Counted from the first letter of the stretch, positions 36,996 to 46,241 are shown. The stretch: DNA of 64,000 nucleotides from Pseudohongiella nitratireducens (GCF_001642735.1 NZ_LWHM01000006.1:124001-188000), one strand, 5' to 3'. The notes: generated by a model from the sequence alone, not told the origin. Made by a program: numbers and translations.

Positions 36996-39661
36996 TGCAG
37001 ATCAAAACGCAAACGAGACCCGGTCTCGACATCGATGATATCAACATCACCCTGGGTGAATTCGCGGTTCTCATCCAGGATATTCTGCGCTCGCAAACGC
37101 AGCGTGATGTGATCGGTCGGGAAGAACGAATAAGTCAGGTCCAATGAATGGAAAGGAGACTCAAAAGCATCAGGTGACGAGTTACGACCACCAAAGAATA
37201 CACGTTCGCCAAACACGTTATACAGCAGCGAAGCCGAGTGCATACCGTTCTCAGAGTCATATCCCAACTGAGTGTTAACCACATACTCAGAATGACCTGT
37301 CAGGCGACGGGTCAGACTGGTTTGTGAGCTAGAGGCATCAAACTGAAGCTCTGAATCACTCAATACCAGGTTACCACTTAAGAAGAATCCGGCACCGATA
37401 TTTTTCATGCCTTCAAATTCTACGCCGTAAACTTCACCGGACAGTGCGTTATCAAAACTGAGCAAGCGTGCATCCTGCGGACCAGGACGTTCGACACGTT
37501 CAATCGGGTTAGTAATGTCTTTGTAGAACAGTGACACAGTCAGGTTATCACCATTCTCGTAGAACAGTTCAGTACGCAGGTCCAAGTGATCCACATCCGA
37601 AAAACGCAGGCTTGGGTTACCCTGAACCCGGTCATTCAACTCAGGATCAATGAACTGGATGTCTGCGAACTCGCGTAGATCAGGTCGCACAACCGTGCGG
37701 CCGTAACCCAACCGTACCTGAAAGTTATCGGTACCAAACAGCCCGTCATTGATGTACGTCAACGCAGCAGAAGGGTACAAATCATCATTCCGAACGGCCA
37801 GTGTCTGATTCGGGTCTTGCAACTGGTCCATAATGGCTTGCAGTGAGTCACCTTTGAAATCAAGCAGGTTCAGAGGTAATACACCGCGAGTGAAATCTTC
37901 CCAACGCACACCACCTGATACGCGCCAGCTGTCTGTCAGATAAGCGTCAACAGAGCCAAAGGCAGCCATCTTGGTTTCGCCGGCAATATAACTCTCTGTA
38001 CCGAAATTAGACCCCATGTTTAAAAAGAAGTCATTTTCCGGATCTGAGAGGTTGTCATCGCCGAATACTTCCCAGGGATCACCCAGGCGATCGGTTGCAC
38101 TGGTAACGATATTAGCCGTATAACCATAGTATTCACGTGCTTTCTCGCTATAAGTATAACCACCGCTTAACGTGCCATTGGTAAAGCCCAGATCGAAATC
38201 TGTATCGACCTTATATCCCCAGCTTTCCACTTCATCTTCCAGGTTGAGGAAGTTGAACTGTGCCGTTGAACCTATGTTCACCTGGCTCGACAGCAACTGA
38301 TTGGTTGCCGGGTCTAACAGGTTAGTTGATTGTACTGAACTTGCATTTGGTACTTCAGTACTGGCTGTCGCCAGTGAGTAGAACCAGTCAGCGTTGACAC
38401 TGGTAATAAACTCAGGCACCGGCAGGTAGGGAATTGCTTCCAGGTCATAACGTTCAAACTGATGCGAACCAATTACCTGGTTAACTACCAGCTCACGCTT
38501 TTCCATCCGGGCTACGTTAGTTTTACGCTGCCGACCACTGGCTTGCTGAAAGTCAGGGTTAAACCCTAGTACCAGAGAAGATTGATCTTCATCGTCCTGC
38601 AGCACATAGCTGTTTGTCGCAATGCTATGCCGCTCCTGATAGTCAACACTCAGGTTTAATGCTGCGGTCATGCTCTCATTGGTAAACGTACGTGTGATGT
38701 TTCTGTAACTTTCATCAGGATTACTGAAGTTCTGTTCGAACTGATCAGAGTTCCTGCTTGATTCACCTACAGATACATTTGCCAGGGCACCAACGGTAAT
38801 ATCATCGGTAATAAAGAAAGCGTTACCGGCTGTAATCGATGCATTGCGATCCGGATCAAGTGATGTTTCGGATTCAATATTGATGTCTCGATTTAACGAT
38901 AACATTAACTCTTTGTTAATGCGCTCGCCTTCAGCCAGTTGCTCAGCGGTCGGTGTAGTCGCTGAAGGGTATTCAAAACGCGTAATATTGGCTGGACGAA
39001 TGTCGCCCTGGTACTTATTGATTGCTGTCATAATAGGAGAAGGCATATCACCCTGATCACCCAGGTTTGTCAGGCCATCACCTGAATTCTCCGTATTCCA
39101 GCCAGCACCCACTGACACATTGAAGACCAGTTCAGTTGGTGTTCCCTTGGTGCGAATATCAACATTACCACCACCAAATGCAGCAGGCTGGTCTGCCGAG
39201 TACGCCTTGTGGATTTTCACTGACTCAAGAATCGAAGCTGGTATGTAATCCATCGGGATAACATTTCGGCTCAGTTCCGGTGAAGGAATCTCAGCGCCGT
39301 TCAGTGTCGCACTGGAATATCGTTCACCCAGACCACGAACGTAAATATACTTCCCGTCAACCAGCGTCAGACCCGTGACACGCCGCAGAGCCATGGCAAC
39401 ATCAGAGTCACCTGCTCTGGAAATCTGTTCAATACCAACCACTTCAGCAGCAAATGGCTGCTCAATTCTTTCCATGACAAGCGATCTGGCAGCATCACGA
39501 AGTCTGCCCATTACCACAACTTCTTCGATTTGTGGTGCGGTCTGCGCTTCGTCGTTCTCCTGAGCTTGTCCACTGAGGGGTATCGCCGCGCTACCGGCAA
39601 CAACAAGGGCCACTGCTTTGGCCAGACTGCGTTTCTTCAACTTTTCCAGATTTTTCATCAT
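36983..39661 (-). CDS. TonB-dependent outer-membrane receptor
   Basis: Outer-membrane active transporter of 892 residues. Signal peptide (AVALVVAGSAAIPLSGQAQ, cleavage near residue 34), then a TonB-box-like EEVVVMG near residues 46-52. The plug domain shows AMALRRVTGLTLVDGKYIYVRGLGERYSSATLNGAEIPS and AAFGGGNVDIRTKG. The remainder is a 22-strand-type barrel with alternating aromatic segments. The substrate is unknown. Genes: a lipoprotein lies 108 bases upstream, and gspC starts inside its last codons. A PHO box upstream of the lipoprotein suggests a phosphate-linked ligand, but this is inference. Confidence 0.93.
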   Translation of the reverse strand: MMKNLEKLKKRSLAKAVALVVAGSAAIPLSGQAQENDEAQTAPQIEEVVVMGRLRDAARSLVMERIEQPFAAEVVGIEQISRAGDSDVAMALRRVTGLTLVDGKYIYVRGLGERYSSATLNGAEIPSPELSRNVIPMDYIPASILESVKIHKAYSADQPAAFGGGNVDIRTKGTPTELVFNVSVGAGWNTENSGDGLTNLGDQGDMPSPIMTAINKYQGDIRPANITRFEYPSATTPTAEQLAEGERINKELMLSLNRDINIESETSLDPDRNASITAGNAFFITDDITVGALANVSVGESSRNSDQFEQNFSNPDESYRNITRTFTNESMTAALNLSVDYQERHSIATNSYVLQDDEDQSSLVLGFNPDFQQASGRQRKTNVARMEKRELVVNQVIGSHQFERYDLEAIPYLPVPEFITSVNADWFYSLATASTEVPNASSVQSTNLLDPATNQLLSSQVNIGSTAQFNFLNLEDEVESWGYKVDTDFDLGFTNGTLSGGYTYSEKAREYYGYTANIVTSATDRLGDPWEVFGDDNLSDPENDFFLNMGSNFGTESYIAGETKMAAFGSVDAYLTDSWRVSGGVRWEDFTRGVLPLNLLDFKGDSLQAIMDQLQDPNQTLAVRNDDLYPSAALTYINDGLFGTDNFQVRLGYGRTVVRPDLREFADIQFIDPELNDRVQGNPSLRFSDVDHLDLRTELFYENGDNLTVSLFYKDITNPIERVERPGPQDARLLSFDNALSGEVYGVEFEGMKNIGAGFFLSGNLVLSDSELQFDASSSQTSLTRRLTGHSEYVVNTQLGYDSENGMHSASLLYNVFGERVFFGGRNSSPDAFESPFHSLDLTYSFFPTDHITLRLRAQNILDENREFTQGDVDIIDVETGSRLRFDLQWNL

Positions 39662-39769
39662 CTCAACCTGTCTGTTTTGTTCGCTTTGATAACCCGAACG
39701 GGGATAAGCCCAAAATGTTGGTCTTACCCCCGCCAGGTCAGCACTTACTGCAATGCTTCTGTGACTGTC

Positions 39770-41413
39770 TTACAGGCCAGTTGTCCAGCCTGAAACCCAG
39801 TCGTTACCGGCTTTTACTGCACCGACAAAATCAACTGACTCGTAGAAGGAGCTGCTACCAGCACTTCCGACTGCAGGGGCAGCGTCAGCGGCAAAACTAT
39901 CTTCCAGTGTTGTCACATCGAACACCTGAACATTGATGGCAGCACCATTGGCGTCTTGCAGGTTTGAAGCAGTGACATACGCAGTCTTGTTGCTGGAACT
40001 CAGACCTTCGATGACATTCGCAGGCAGGTTGGCAGAATTTTCTACAACTGCATTGCCGTTAGCCCAGAAAGCAGGCAGGTCAATTTCAGAACTCTTCAAC
40101 GCTTCAGTACAAGCAATGATGTTGCCTGATGCAGCAGAAATACCTGAGTTCATGCCAGCGATTGTCTGATCACTTGTCACTTCCAGACACTCGTTGCTGG
40201 ACATACCATCAGCGTTTGAAGTGATGATGGAGTTATAAAGTTCGAAGTAAGATCCTTCGCGATACAGAGGACCTTCAGCATCACCTTTAGAGCTAGGTGC
40301 TGTGCCTTCGTTAGTATCAACGTTAGATGTGATACAAGTCATATTGGAAACACGGCCTTTGGTATAAGGCGCAATGTTGTCAGGCTGAGAATCACCTGTG
40401 TTATCTGCTTCGATGCAACGGTTAGAACCAGAAGTCTGAACGATCAGTGCAAATTGCACATCACCTGTCCAGCCCTCTGAAAAGTCCAGTGAGTCGTCAC
40501 CAACGTTGACTGCAACGACATTTTTCAGATCAACTGCACCACCGAACATTTCGAAGCCGTCGTCTTGCGTCGTATAGACTTGAACATTTTCCAGTGTTGT
40601 TCCAGAACCCACTGCGTTCAGTGTCAGACCGTTCAACTCATCACCATCAACCACTTCGAAGCCGGCATGACGAATCTGTACGTAGCGCAGAACACCAGAG
40701 TTTTCAGCATTGTTGTTACCACCGTATGTGGCAGGGCGACCTTCTGCAGTCACGTTGCAGCTATGCGGGTTATTAGCTGTTGCCTGGCGGTCAGCATCGG
40801 TACATTTGTTAGTCAGACCGTTACCATTAATTTGCATACCGCCCCAAAGGCCTCGATCTGCCTCAGTTGCTGAACCATCACGCAGGTCTGCAACCGCGGA
40901 GAAAATGATTGGGTTGTTACGAGTACCTTCCGCGATAATGCGAGAACCACGTGAAATACGCACATAATCTTCAGAGTTAAAGAAAGCGATTTTAGAGCCA
41001 GCGCCAATTGTCAGCTTGGGACCTTCACCGTCTTGTGGAATACGTACACCCTGAGCAACTGAGTTAGCATTAACATCTTCACCAACAAACAGGCTGTCCT
41101 CAAAGATATGCAGACCGTCATTTTCCAGTGCGTTAATCACCAGATCTTCAGTCAGAGGGCGAGTGTCGCTAACGAATGTGTTTGAGTAGGTGCAATTACC
41201 ACCAGAGAATGCTCCCTGGATAACCTGACCAGAAACCGTGTAGCTGGCACAAGGGTTTTCAGTAGAGCCGCTGTCGCCATTATCACCACCATTGTTAGTA
41301 GTGTTATTAGAGTTTTCAACATTGTTAGACGGCGCCAATGTCACACCACCACCATCACAGGCGGTGATAGCTGCTGCCAGAAGGCTAAGTCCGAAAAGTG
41401 ACTTGATATTCAT
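39770..41413 (-). CDS. Predicted surface/secreted beta-helix lipoprotein, likely T2SS client
   Basis: A 547-residue lipoprotein of no family I can name. The signal peptide LFGLSLLAAAITAC has a lipobox ending at Cys19, and Asp20 occupies the +2 position. A low-complexity Asn/Gly/Ser/Asp linker (residues 27-52) separates the lipid anchor from a long domain. That domain has repeats rich in small residues and in G-x-N-x-I patterns (RISRGSRIIAEGTRNNPIIFSAV, LTLNAVGSGTTLENVQVYTTQDDGFEMFGG) suggesting a right-handed parallel beta-helix with paired cysteines. The gene heads the TonB-receptor/gsp operon behind a PHO box; AAGGAG lies 11 bases before the ATG. Function could be binding or hydrolysis of a polymer. 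Confidence 0.82.
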   Translation of the reverse strand: MNIKSLFGLSLLAAAITACDGGGVTLAPSNNVENSNNTTNNGGDNGDSGSTENPCASYTVSGQVIQGAFSGGNCTYSNTFVSDTRPLTEDLVINALENDGLHIFEDSLFVGEDVNANSVAQGVRIPQDGEGPKLTIGAGSKIAFFNSEDYVRISRGSRIIAEGTRNNPIIFSAVADLRDGSATEADRGLWGGMQINGNGLTNKCTDADRQATANNPHSCNVTAEGRPATYGGNNNAENSGVLRYVQIRHAGFEVVDGDELNGLTLNAVGSGTTLENVQVYTTQDDGFEMFGGAVDLKNVVAVNVGDDSLDFSEGWTGDVQFALIVQTSGSNRCIEADNTGDSQPDNIAPYTKGRVSNMTCITSNVDTNEGTAPSSKGDAEGPLYREGSYFELYNSIITSNADGMSSNECLEVTSDQTIAGMNSGISAASGNIIACTEALKSSEIDLPAFWANGNAVVENSANLPANVIEGLSSSNKTAYVTASNLQDANGAAINVQVFDVTTLEDSFAADAAPAVGSAGSSSFYESVDFVGAVKAGNDWVSGWTTGL

Positions 41414-41485
41414 GTTCTAGAACACTCCTTGATAGATACCGGTTCTGATATTTGGGTTTTGGTTGTCATACCGTTTCGGGGCGTT

Positions 41486-41520
41486 ATTGTGCGACGGGGA
41501 TCTTGACAGCTTTATGACAA
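41486..41520 (-). promoter_or_regulatory. PHO box and -10 element of the lipoprotein-receptor-T2SS operon
   Basis: On the minus strand, TTGTCATAAAGCTGTCAA (41503-41520) matches 15 of 18 positions of the PhoB consensus CTKTCATAWAWCTGTCAY as I remember it, including both TGTCA repeats in 11-base phase. Eleven bases further on lies CACAAT (41486-41491), a plausible -10 hexamer at the distance usual for PhoB-activated promoters that lack a -35. Transcription would start near 41480, about 65 bases before the lipoprotein ATG. A single TTGTCAT half-site in the other orientation lies at 41463-41469. Confidence 0.68.
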
Positions 41521-41611
41521 TTCAGATTTTTGCGAAGAAGGCCACATTCAGGCGGGATTCAGCTGCAGGGTGAGAAGCTGGCACCAGCCGCTAAAAAATG
41601 GAGGTGTCGGC

Positions 41612-42430
41612 ATGACTATCAACAACTTACGAATCTCTACGCTGCTTGCTTTTATGCTCTTTTCAGCCAGTTCATTGGCTGACATCAGCGACAATGATCA
41701 GCGTCAGTCGGCCTGTGCCACGCTGGAGCTGATGGCGAAAATGACAGCTATCAACCTTATTTTACCTGCCAACCATGACAATCTGGCGACGTTACAGGAG
41801 ACACAAAATCACCTGGTTGCCATGAACCAGCTAGCGTGCCAGTCGGTGCATTTCAATGAAGAGATCCAGTTTGAGAACCGGTATGATAACGGCAGACTGA
41901 TCTCAAGGGATTTGGCAGAATCCCCTTGGTATTTTCCCAATGGCCAAATATTCATTGAACGCCCTGGCAGTCGAGGTACGGTTTACTACCCTAATGGCCA
42001 GATCATGGCTTATAACTGGGGACGGGGTGGTAATACACTGCTGTGGCCCAATGGCAACCCGGCGACCTACAGTTTCTGGACGGTCAATGAAGCCTGGTAC
42101 TACCCGACAGGGCATATCATCACCTATCTGGCTGGCAGTGCAGGAGAACGCTGGTTTTATCCCGTCGATAATCTGCTGGGGCAAGTTGGCCAGGAAATGA
42201 TCTCAGCCAACTGGGGGGAATATGGTGAGCGATATCAGTATATGACGTTCCTGGAAGATGGTCGCGTGCAGATGCGTGAAGCTCGTATTTCAGGCAGGCT
42301 GGAATTCAGTGATTATGATTTACTGGATGTTCCAGGTGTATTGTTGACGATTACGCGCCTGCACCAGGCTCCGGACATGGCACGCCTGTTTGTACCGGGG
42401 GACAGCAGTATTGCCGGGGCGCCCTGGTAA
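41612..42430 (+). CDS. Exported MORN-like repeat protein, function unknown
   Basis: A 272-residue protein with a signal peptide (STLLAFMLFSASSLA, cleavage before DIS near residue 24). The mature part has an alpha-helical stretch with two cysteines. It then has four or more MORN-like repeats of about 20-23 residues: YFPNGQIFIE, YYPNGQIMAY, LWPNGNPATY, YYPTGHIITY and a degenerate WFYPVDNL. Start chosen at the ATG at 41612, preceded by GGAGG at good spacing. It is divergent from the lipoprotein gene, sharing a 198-base control region that contains the PHO box, so co-regulation is possible but unproven. Confidence 0.75.
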   Translation: MTINNLRISTLLAFMLFSASSLADISDNDQRQSACATLELMAKMTAINLILPANHDNLATLQETQNHLVAMNQLACQSVHFNEEIQFENRYDNGRLISRDLAESPWYFPNGQIFIERPGSRGTVYYPNGQIMAYNWGRGGNTLLWPNGNPATYSFWTVNEAWYYPTGHIITYLAGSAGERWFYPVDNLLGQVGQEMISANWGEYGERYQYMTFLEDGRVQMREARISGRLEFSDYDLLDVPGVLLTITRLHQAPDMARLFVPGDSSIAGAPW

Positions 42431-42448
42431 CACGATTGATTCACCGGC

Positions 42449-43930
42449 TCAGACTTGAGGCTTTAAATCCGCTGACTGCCAGCGTCCAGCACCGAGGTAT
42501 GTGAGTCGCCGGTTCAAAAAAGCCGGCCTCTCATTGACTGTGTGAGAGACATAAAGCAGCTGAGTATGGTTTTGCTGCGCGATTCGCGCCAGCAATGACA
42601 GCAACAGCCTGCGATGGTAGTCATCCAGGCCCACCAAAGGCTCATCAAGTATCAGCAACGGAGGCGTTTTCACCAGCGAACGGGCCAGCAGGATCAGCTT
42701 CTGCTGGCCAAAACTAAGCTGATCAAAAGCACTATCGGCAAGGTGCTGCGAATGCACTGCACTCAGCCAGGCGTTGGCCAGACGCTGCTGACTGGCTCGA
42801 CGCTGACCATAAAACCCCATGGTGTCGGCAAAGCCACTACAGACTACATCAAGCACCGACCACCCTTTCCCATAAGACAGGTGCAGGTGATTCGACACAA
42901 CCCCGAAATGTTTTTTGATATCCCAGACTGACTGCCCGCTGCCCCATGGTTGCCCAAACAGCCAGATCGACTGCCCGTAGGCAAAATTGTTTTCCCCGGT
43001 GAGGATAGATAGCAGCGTTGACTTGCCACAGCCGTTCGGGCCTTCGATCAGTACATGCTGACCTCGGCGCACAAGCCAATCCAGCCGGTCGATCACCAAT
43101 TTCGTTCCGTAGCTGGCACTGACTCCTGCTAACCGGATCACTTCATCTGGCGTGTGCATTGACGTTTCAGCATCAGGCTCAGGTATTGGCATCGGTGCCG
43201 GTAATACGGCACCGCTCAATTCTCGCAACTGACTGCTTCGATGTATGTCTGTAAATGAGCCCGTCGCCACCACCTTGCAATCAGACATCAAAGCCATGTG
43301 GGTACAACCCGGCACTGACTCATCGATTGACCGGGACAGCTCGATCAAGGCCTTGTCAGGCCCCATCCAGTTTGTCAGTGTCATTTGTATGGTGGCAGCA
43401 CTGACCGCATCGATACTGTCCAGGGGACTATCGAGTATTAACACAACGGGCTTAAGGCTGATCGCTCTGGCTATCATGACACGGCGCAGTTGCCCGGAAG
43501 ACAGAAAACGAATCCCCTGCTCCAGTAAATCGTCGATACCCAATGCCGAAATCAAGTGCTTTTGATCATTGCCAGGAGTACCAGTCAAACTCAGCAAGTC
43601 ACATACCCGAGTGCCTTCATCATGCGCGGAGACACTGTACTCACTAATATCATGCCGGCGATCGGCGGCGGTTAACTGTTGCTGCTCATCAAAAGAAACG
43701 CATGCTATGCGTCCTTTTAAGGTCGGCGCCTGCCAGAGACGGTGCCGGCCCAGTGGCAGTTGTCCCAGCAGGTATGCGGCAAGAAGGCTCTTACCGGATC
43801 CATTTTGCCCATAGATAACCCAGTGCTGACCAAGTCCAATAGTCAAATCGCTAACTCGCAACACCGTATTGGCACTAACACGGCTGACCAGTTGCGATAT
43901 CTTTAATACAGGCTCCACAAGGGGAGTCAC
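42449..43930 (-). CDS. modF: Tandem ABC ATPase, ModF type
   Basis: A cytoplasmic protein of 493 residues with two ABC ATPase domains and no membrane part. Domain 1 has Walker A GQNGSGKS near 41, signature LSSGQLRR, and Walker B LILDSP, where the catalytic Glu is replaced by Ser. Domain 2 has GPNGCGKS near 290, LSFGQQK and an intact LILDEP. This arrangement and length match ModF (also called photorepair protein PhrA), whose role with molybdate is not clear. It overlaps the stop of the esterase gene by 4 bases. The modABC operon is 33 kb away. Confidence 0.8.
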   Translation of the reverse strand: MTPLVEPVLKISQLVSRVSANTVLRVSDLTIGLGQHWVIYGQNGSGKSLLAAYLLGQLPLGRHRLWQAPTLKGRIACVSFDEQQQLTAADRRHDISEYSVSAHDEGTRVCDLLSLTGTPGNDQKHLISALGIDDLLEQGIRFLSSGQLRRVMIARAISLKPVVLILDSPLDSIDAVSAATIQMTLTNWMGPDKALIELSRSIDESVPGCTHMALMSDCKVVATGSFTDIHRSSQLRELSGAVLPAPMPIPEPDAETSMHTPDEVIRLAGVSASYGTKLVIDRLDWLVRRGQHVLIEGPNGCGKSTLLSILTGENNFAYGQSIWLFGQPWGSGQSVWDIKKHFGVVSNHLHLSYGKGWSVLDVVCSGFADTMGFYGQRRASQQRLANAWLSAVHSQHLADSAFDQLSFGQQKLILLARSLVKTPPLLILDEPLVGLDDYHRRLLLSLLARIAQQNHTQLLYVSHTVNERPAFLNRRLTYLGAGRWQSADLKPQV

Positions 43931-44922
43931 GGTCGATTATCCAGCGCCCGCTGCATCACCTCATTCTGCAGGTTCATGAAGTGTCCAACCGAGCGCCGCC
44001 AGTACTCTGAATTGTGACGGCCCTGGTCCTGCATGTAGACGAAGGGCACATCATTTAACAGCAATATCTGAATAAACTCCCTGGCAGAATTCAGCAGACC
44101 ATCCTGAAGACCGCCATCAACATAAATATGAGGCAGCTCAGCCTTTGGCACTTCATAGATGATTTTAAAAGGGTCATATGACTCAGCCTGGGCCACTGTG
44201 GTGAAATCGGTACCTTCAGGGTTACGTTCATCCTGTGTGCTGAACCCGGGTATATCGATAATACGGGAAATAAAAGCGTCCGCTCTTGCCATCTCTGGCG
44301 AGTCTTCGGCGCTCCTTCTGGCAGGCGGCGGTGCCCCCGCCGCAATATCGGCAGCACGATCACGGGCATACGATAATGCGCCGCTGGTGCTCGAAACCGA
44401 AACAAACATCTCAGGGTGACGCAGTGCCAGTGACATGGCACCAAACCCGCCCATCGACAAGCCACCTATTGCCCGGCCTTCACGCCGAGCTTCGGTGCGA
44501 AAATTTTCATCAACATGCCCGATGACATCTTTTATGATGTGATCTTCCCAGTTATTGACCTGACCTGCTTCACTCTGAGCATAGTTCACATACCAGCTAT
44601 TCCCCGCATCAGGCATGACCACAATCAGCTCTCCGATATCACGTGCATAGAAAGCTGCACCCAGGTTACGCCCCCAGACGGTATAGTTCTGCATGTATCC
44701 ATGCAGCAAGTAAAGCACTGGATAGCGGCGGTCTGAAGTTTCATAATCAGGCGGCAGTACAATGTCATACTTCATTTCACGATCAACTGCCGGGCTGTAA
44801 AACGACTCTGTTTGCAACCCGACCGGCAGTTTCTCCTCTTGCTGTGCGAAGGTGTTAACAGCCGTTCCACCCAATAGCACCAAGACCATGACTGATTTCA
44901 ATAAAATCTGCCGAAAAATCAT
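43927..44922 (-). CDS. Exported alpha/beta-hydrolase esterase (PF00756-type)
   Basis: A predicted periplasmic esterase of 331 residues. A signal peptide (SVMVLVLLGGTAVNTFAQ, cleavage after FAQ near residue 27) is followed by an esterase-D/antigen-85-type hydrolase domain: YPVLYLLHGYMQNYTVW near 68-84, nucleophile Ser156 in GLSMGG, and a likely catalytic His near 308 in QGRHNSEYW. Substrate unknown; such proteins cleave acetyl, feruloyl or other esters. I start at the ATG at 44922 (AGGGG 6 bases upstream) rather than 44937. It is coupled to modF and divergent from the AraC-type regulator. Confidence 0.85.
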   Translation of the reverse strand: MIFRQILLKSVMVLVLLGGTAVNTFAQQEEKLPVGLQTESFYSPAVDREMKYDIVLPPDYETSDRRYPVLYLLHGYMQNYTVWGRNLGAAFYARDIGELIVVMPDAGNSWYVNYAQSEAGQVNNWEDHIIKDVIGHVDENFRTEARREGRAIGGLSMGGFGAMSLALRHPEMFVSVSSTSGALSYARDRAADIAAGAPPPARRSAEDSPEMARADAFISRIIDIPGFSTQDERNPEGTDFTTVAQAESYDPFKIIYEVPKAELPHIYVDGGLQDGLLNSAREFIQILLLNDVPFVYMQDQGRHNSEYWRRSVGHFMNLQNEVMQRALDNRP

Positions 44923-45099
44923 AAAAACCCCTGACATATCAGTACTCTATTAATTAAACCAGAAATGCAGCATAGCACATTCAGGCGTTATTTAACTGTA
45001 CGAGTCTGTTACAAATCATTATTGCCGAGCCAATTGCTCTGCCCAACAGGCAAACAGTACTATTCCAGTCAACCAAAAAAATCACTCGAAGGTGGCACC

Positions 45100-46203
45100 A
45101 TGAAAGAGCACACTGGCGAGCAACAAACTCTATCTGGCACCTCTATTTCCGAAGCAGTTCAGACAGTCGAGCATTCTTTTTTTTCAACCGCAGGACTGGA
45201 TAATGACGACGAGAAAATCGAAATCTGGCGCGACAGCACCCGTTTCATTTTTGACGCCCAGCCGGATAAACCCACTGCATCAACCCCTTTTTTTGCAGAT
45301 ATTGAAAGTTATCATCTAGGCTCCCTGATCACATCGATCTGCAGCACGGTCGCCACGACATGGTTGCGCTCACCGCTAGATGCAGCACGCAATGGCGTCG
45401 ACCACTTTCTTGTACAGTTTTACATCCAAGGAAAATGCCTTTTCAGCGACACAGAAAGCAGTACTCTGGTTCAACCCGGCGACATACTTGTTTTGGATGC
45501 ATCCCGAAAAATACATTCCAGAACCAGCGCACTTAAGAATTTTACGCTTTGGGTTCCACGCACTTTACTGGAGCCGATGGTCGCTGATCCAGACTCTTTG
45601 CACGGCATGATTATTCCGGCGGAGGAACCCAGAGCCATTATTCTGCGCAGCTACCTCATGTCGTTACATGAACAGGCGCCAGCAATGACGTTGCCGCAAG
45701 CTTCTACGTTAACGCAACCTACTATGGAGTTACTGGCGTCAACACTGGATCTGAACCACCAGGATTTTGAAACGTTCCCTGACGCTGCCGTGGCAGGCAG
45801 CCTGATTTCAATCAAACGCTATATTAACCAGCACCTGAACCGGGACACTCTGACCCCTGACTCAATAGCCCAGGCGTTACGAATATCACGATCCACTCTC
45901 TACCGTGTTTGTGCTCCGCTTGGTGGTATTCAACAGTACATACGCCAACAGCGACTAAGCCGGGTTCTCAGCAATCTGTCTGATAAAAACATGGCTCATC
46001 TGTCAATTACACAAATTGCCAGCTTATGGGGATTCAATGATCCCAGCTCTTTTAACCGAATATTTAAACGAGAGTTTGGTGTGACGCCCTCTGCAGCCAG
46101 AAGTCAGCAGTTTGTGCTAGCAGACAGCGACTATCAGGCCAGTCTGAATGATCAGTTTATAGGAGATCGTCAGTTCGCTCACTGGCTGACCCAGCAATTA
46201 TGA
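45100..46203 (+). CDS. AraC-family transcriptional regulator
   Basis: A 367-residue regulator. The first 250 residues look like the AraC-binding-like domain (HFLVQFYIQGKCLFSDTESSTLVQPGDILVLDASR), and the last 100 are the AraC double helix-turn-helix (PDSIAQALRISRSTLYRVCAPLGGIQQYIRQQRLSRV and ITQIASLWGFNDPSSFNRIFKREFGVTPSAARSQ). The effector is unknown. Start chosen at the ATG at 45100, preceded by AAGGTGG. It is divergent from the esterase gene, its most likely target, and is closed by a bidirectional terminator. Confidence 0.88.
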   Translation: MKEHTGEQQTLSGTSISEAVQTVEHSFFSTAGLDNDDEKIEIWRDSTRFIFDAQPDKPTASTPFFADIESYHLGSLITSICSTVATTWLRSPLDAARNGVDHFLVQFYIQGKCLFSDTESSTLVQPGDILVLDASRKIHSRTSALKNFTLWVPRTLLEPMVADPDSLHGMIIPAEEPRAIILRSYLMSLHEQAPAMTLPQASTLTQPTMELLASTLDLNHQDFETFPDAAVAGSLISIKRYINQHLNRDTLTPDSIAQALRISRSTLYRVCAPLGGIQQYIRQQRLSRVLSNLSDKNMAHLSITQIASLWGFNDPSSFNRIFKREFGVTPSAARSQQFVLADSDYQASLNDQFIGDRQFAHWLTQQL

Positions 46204-46241
46204 TAAGTGCAATTCCCTGGCATGTGAGTGGACGTATCATA

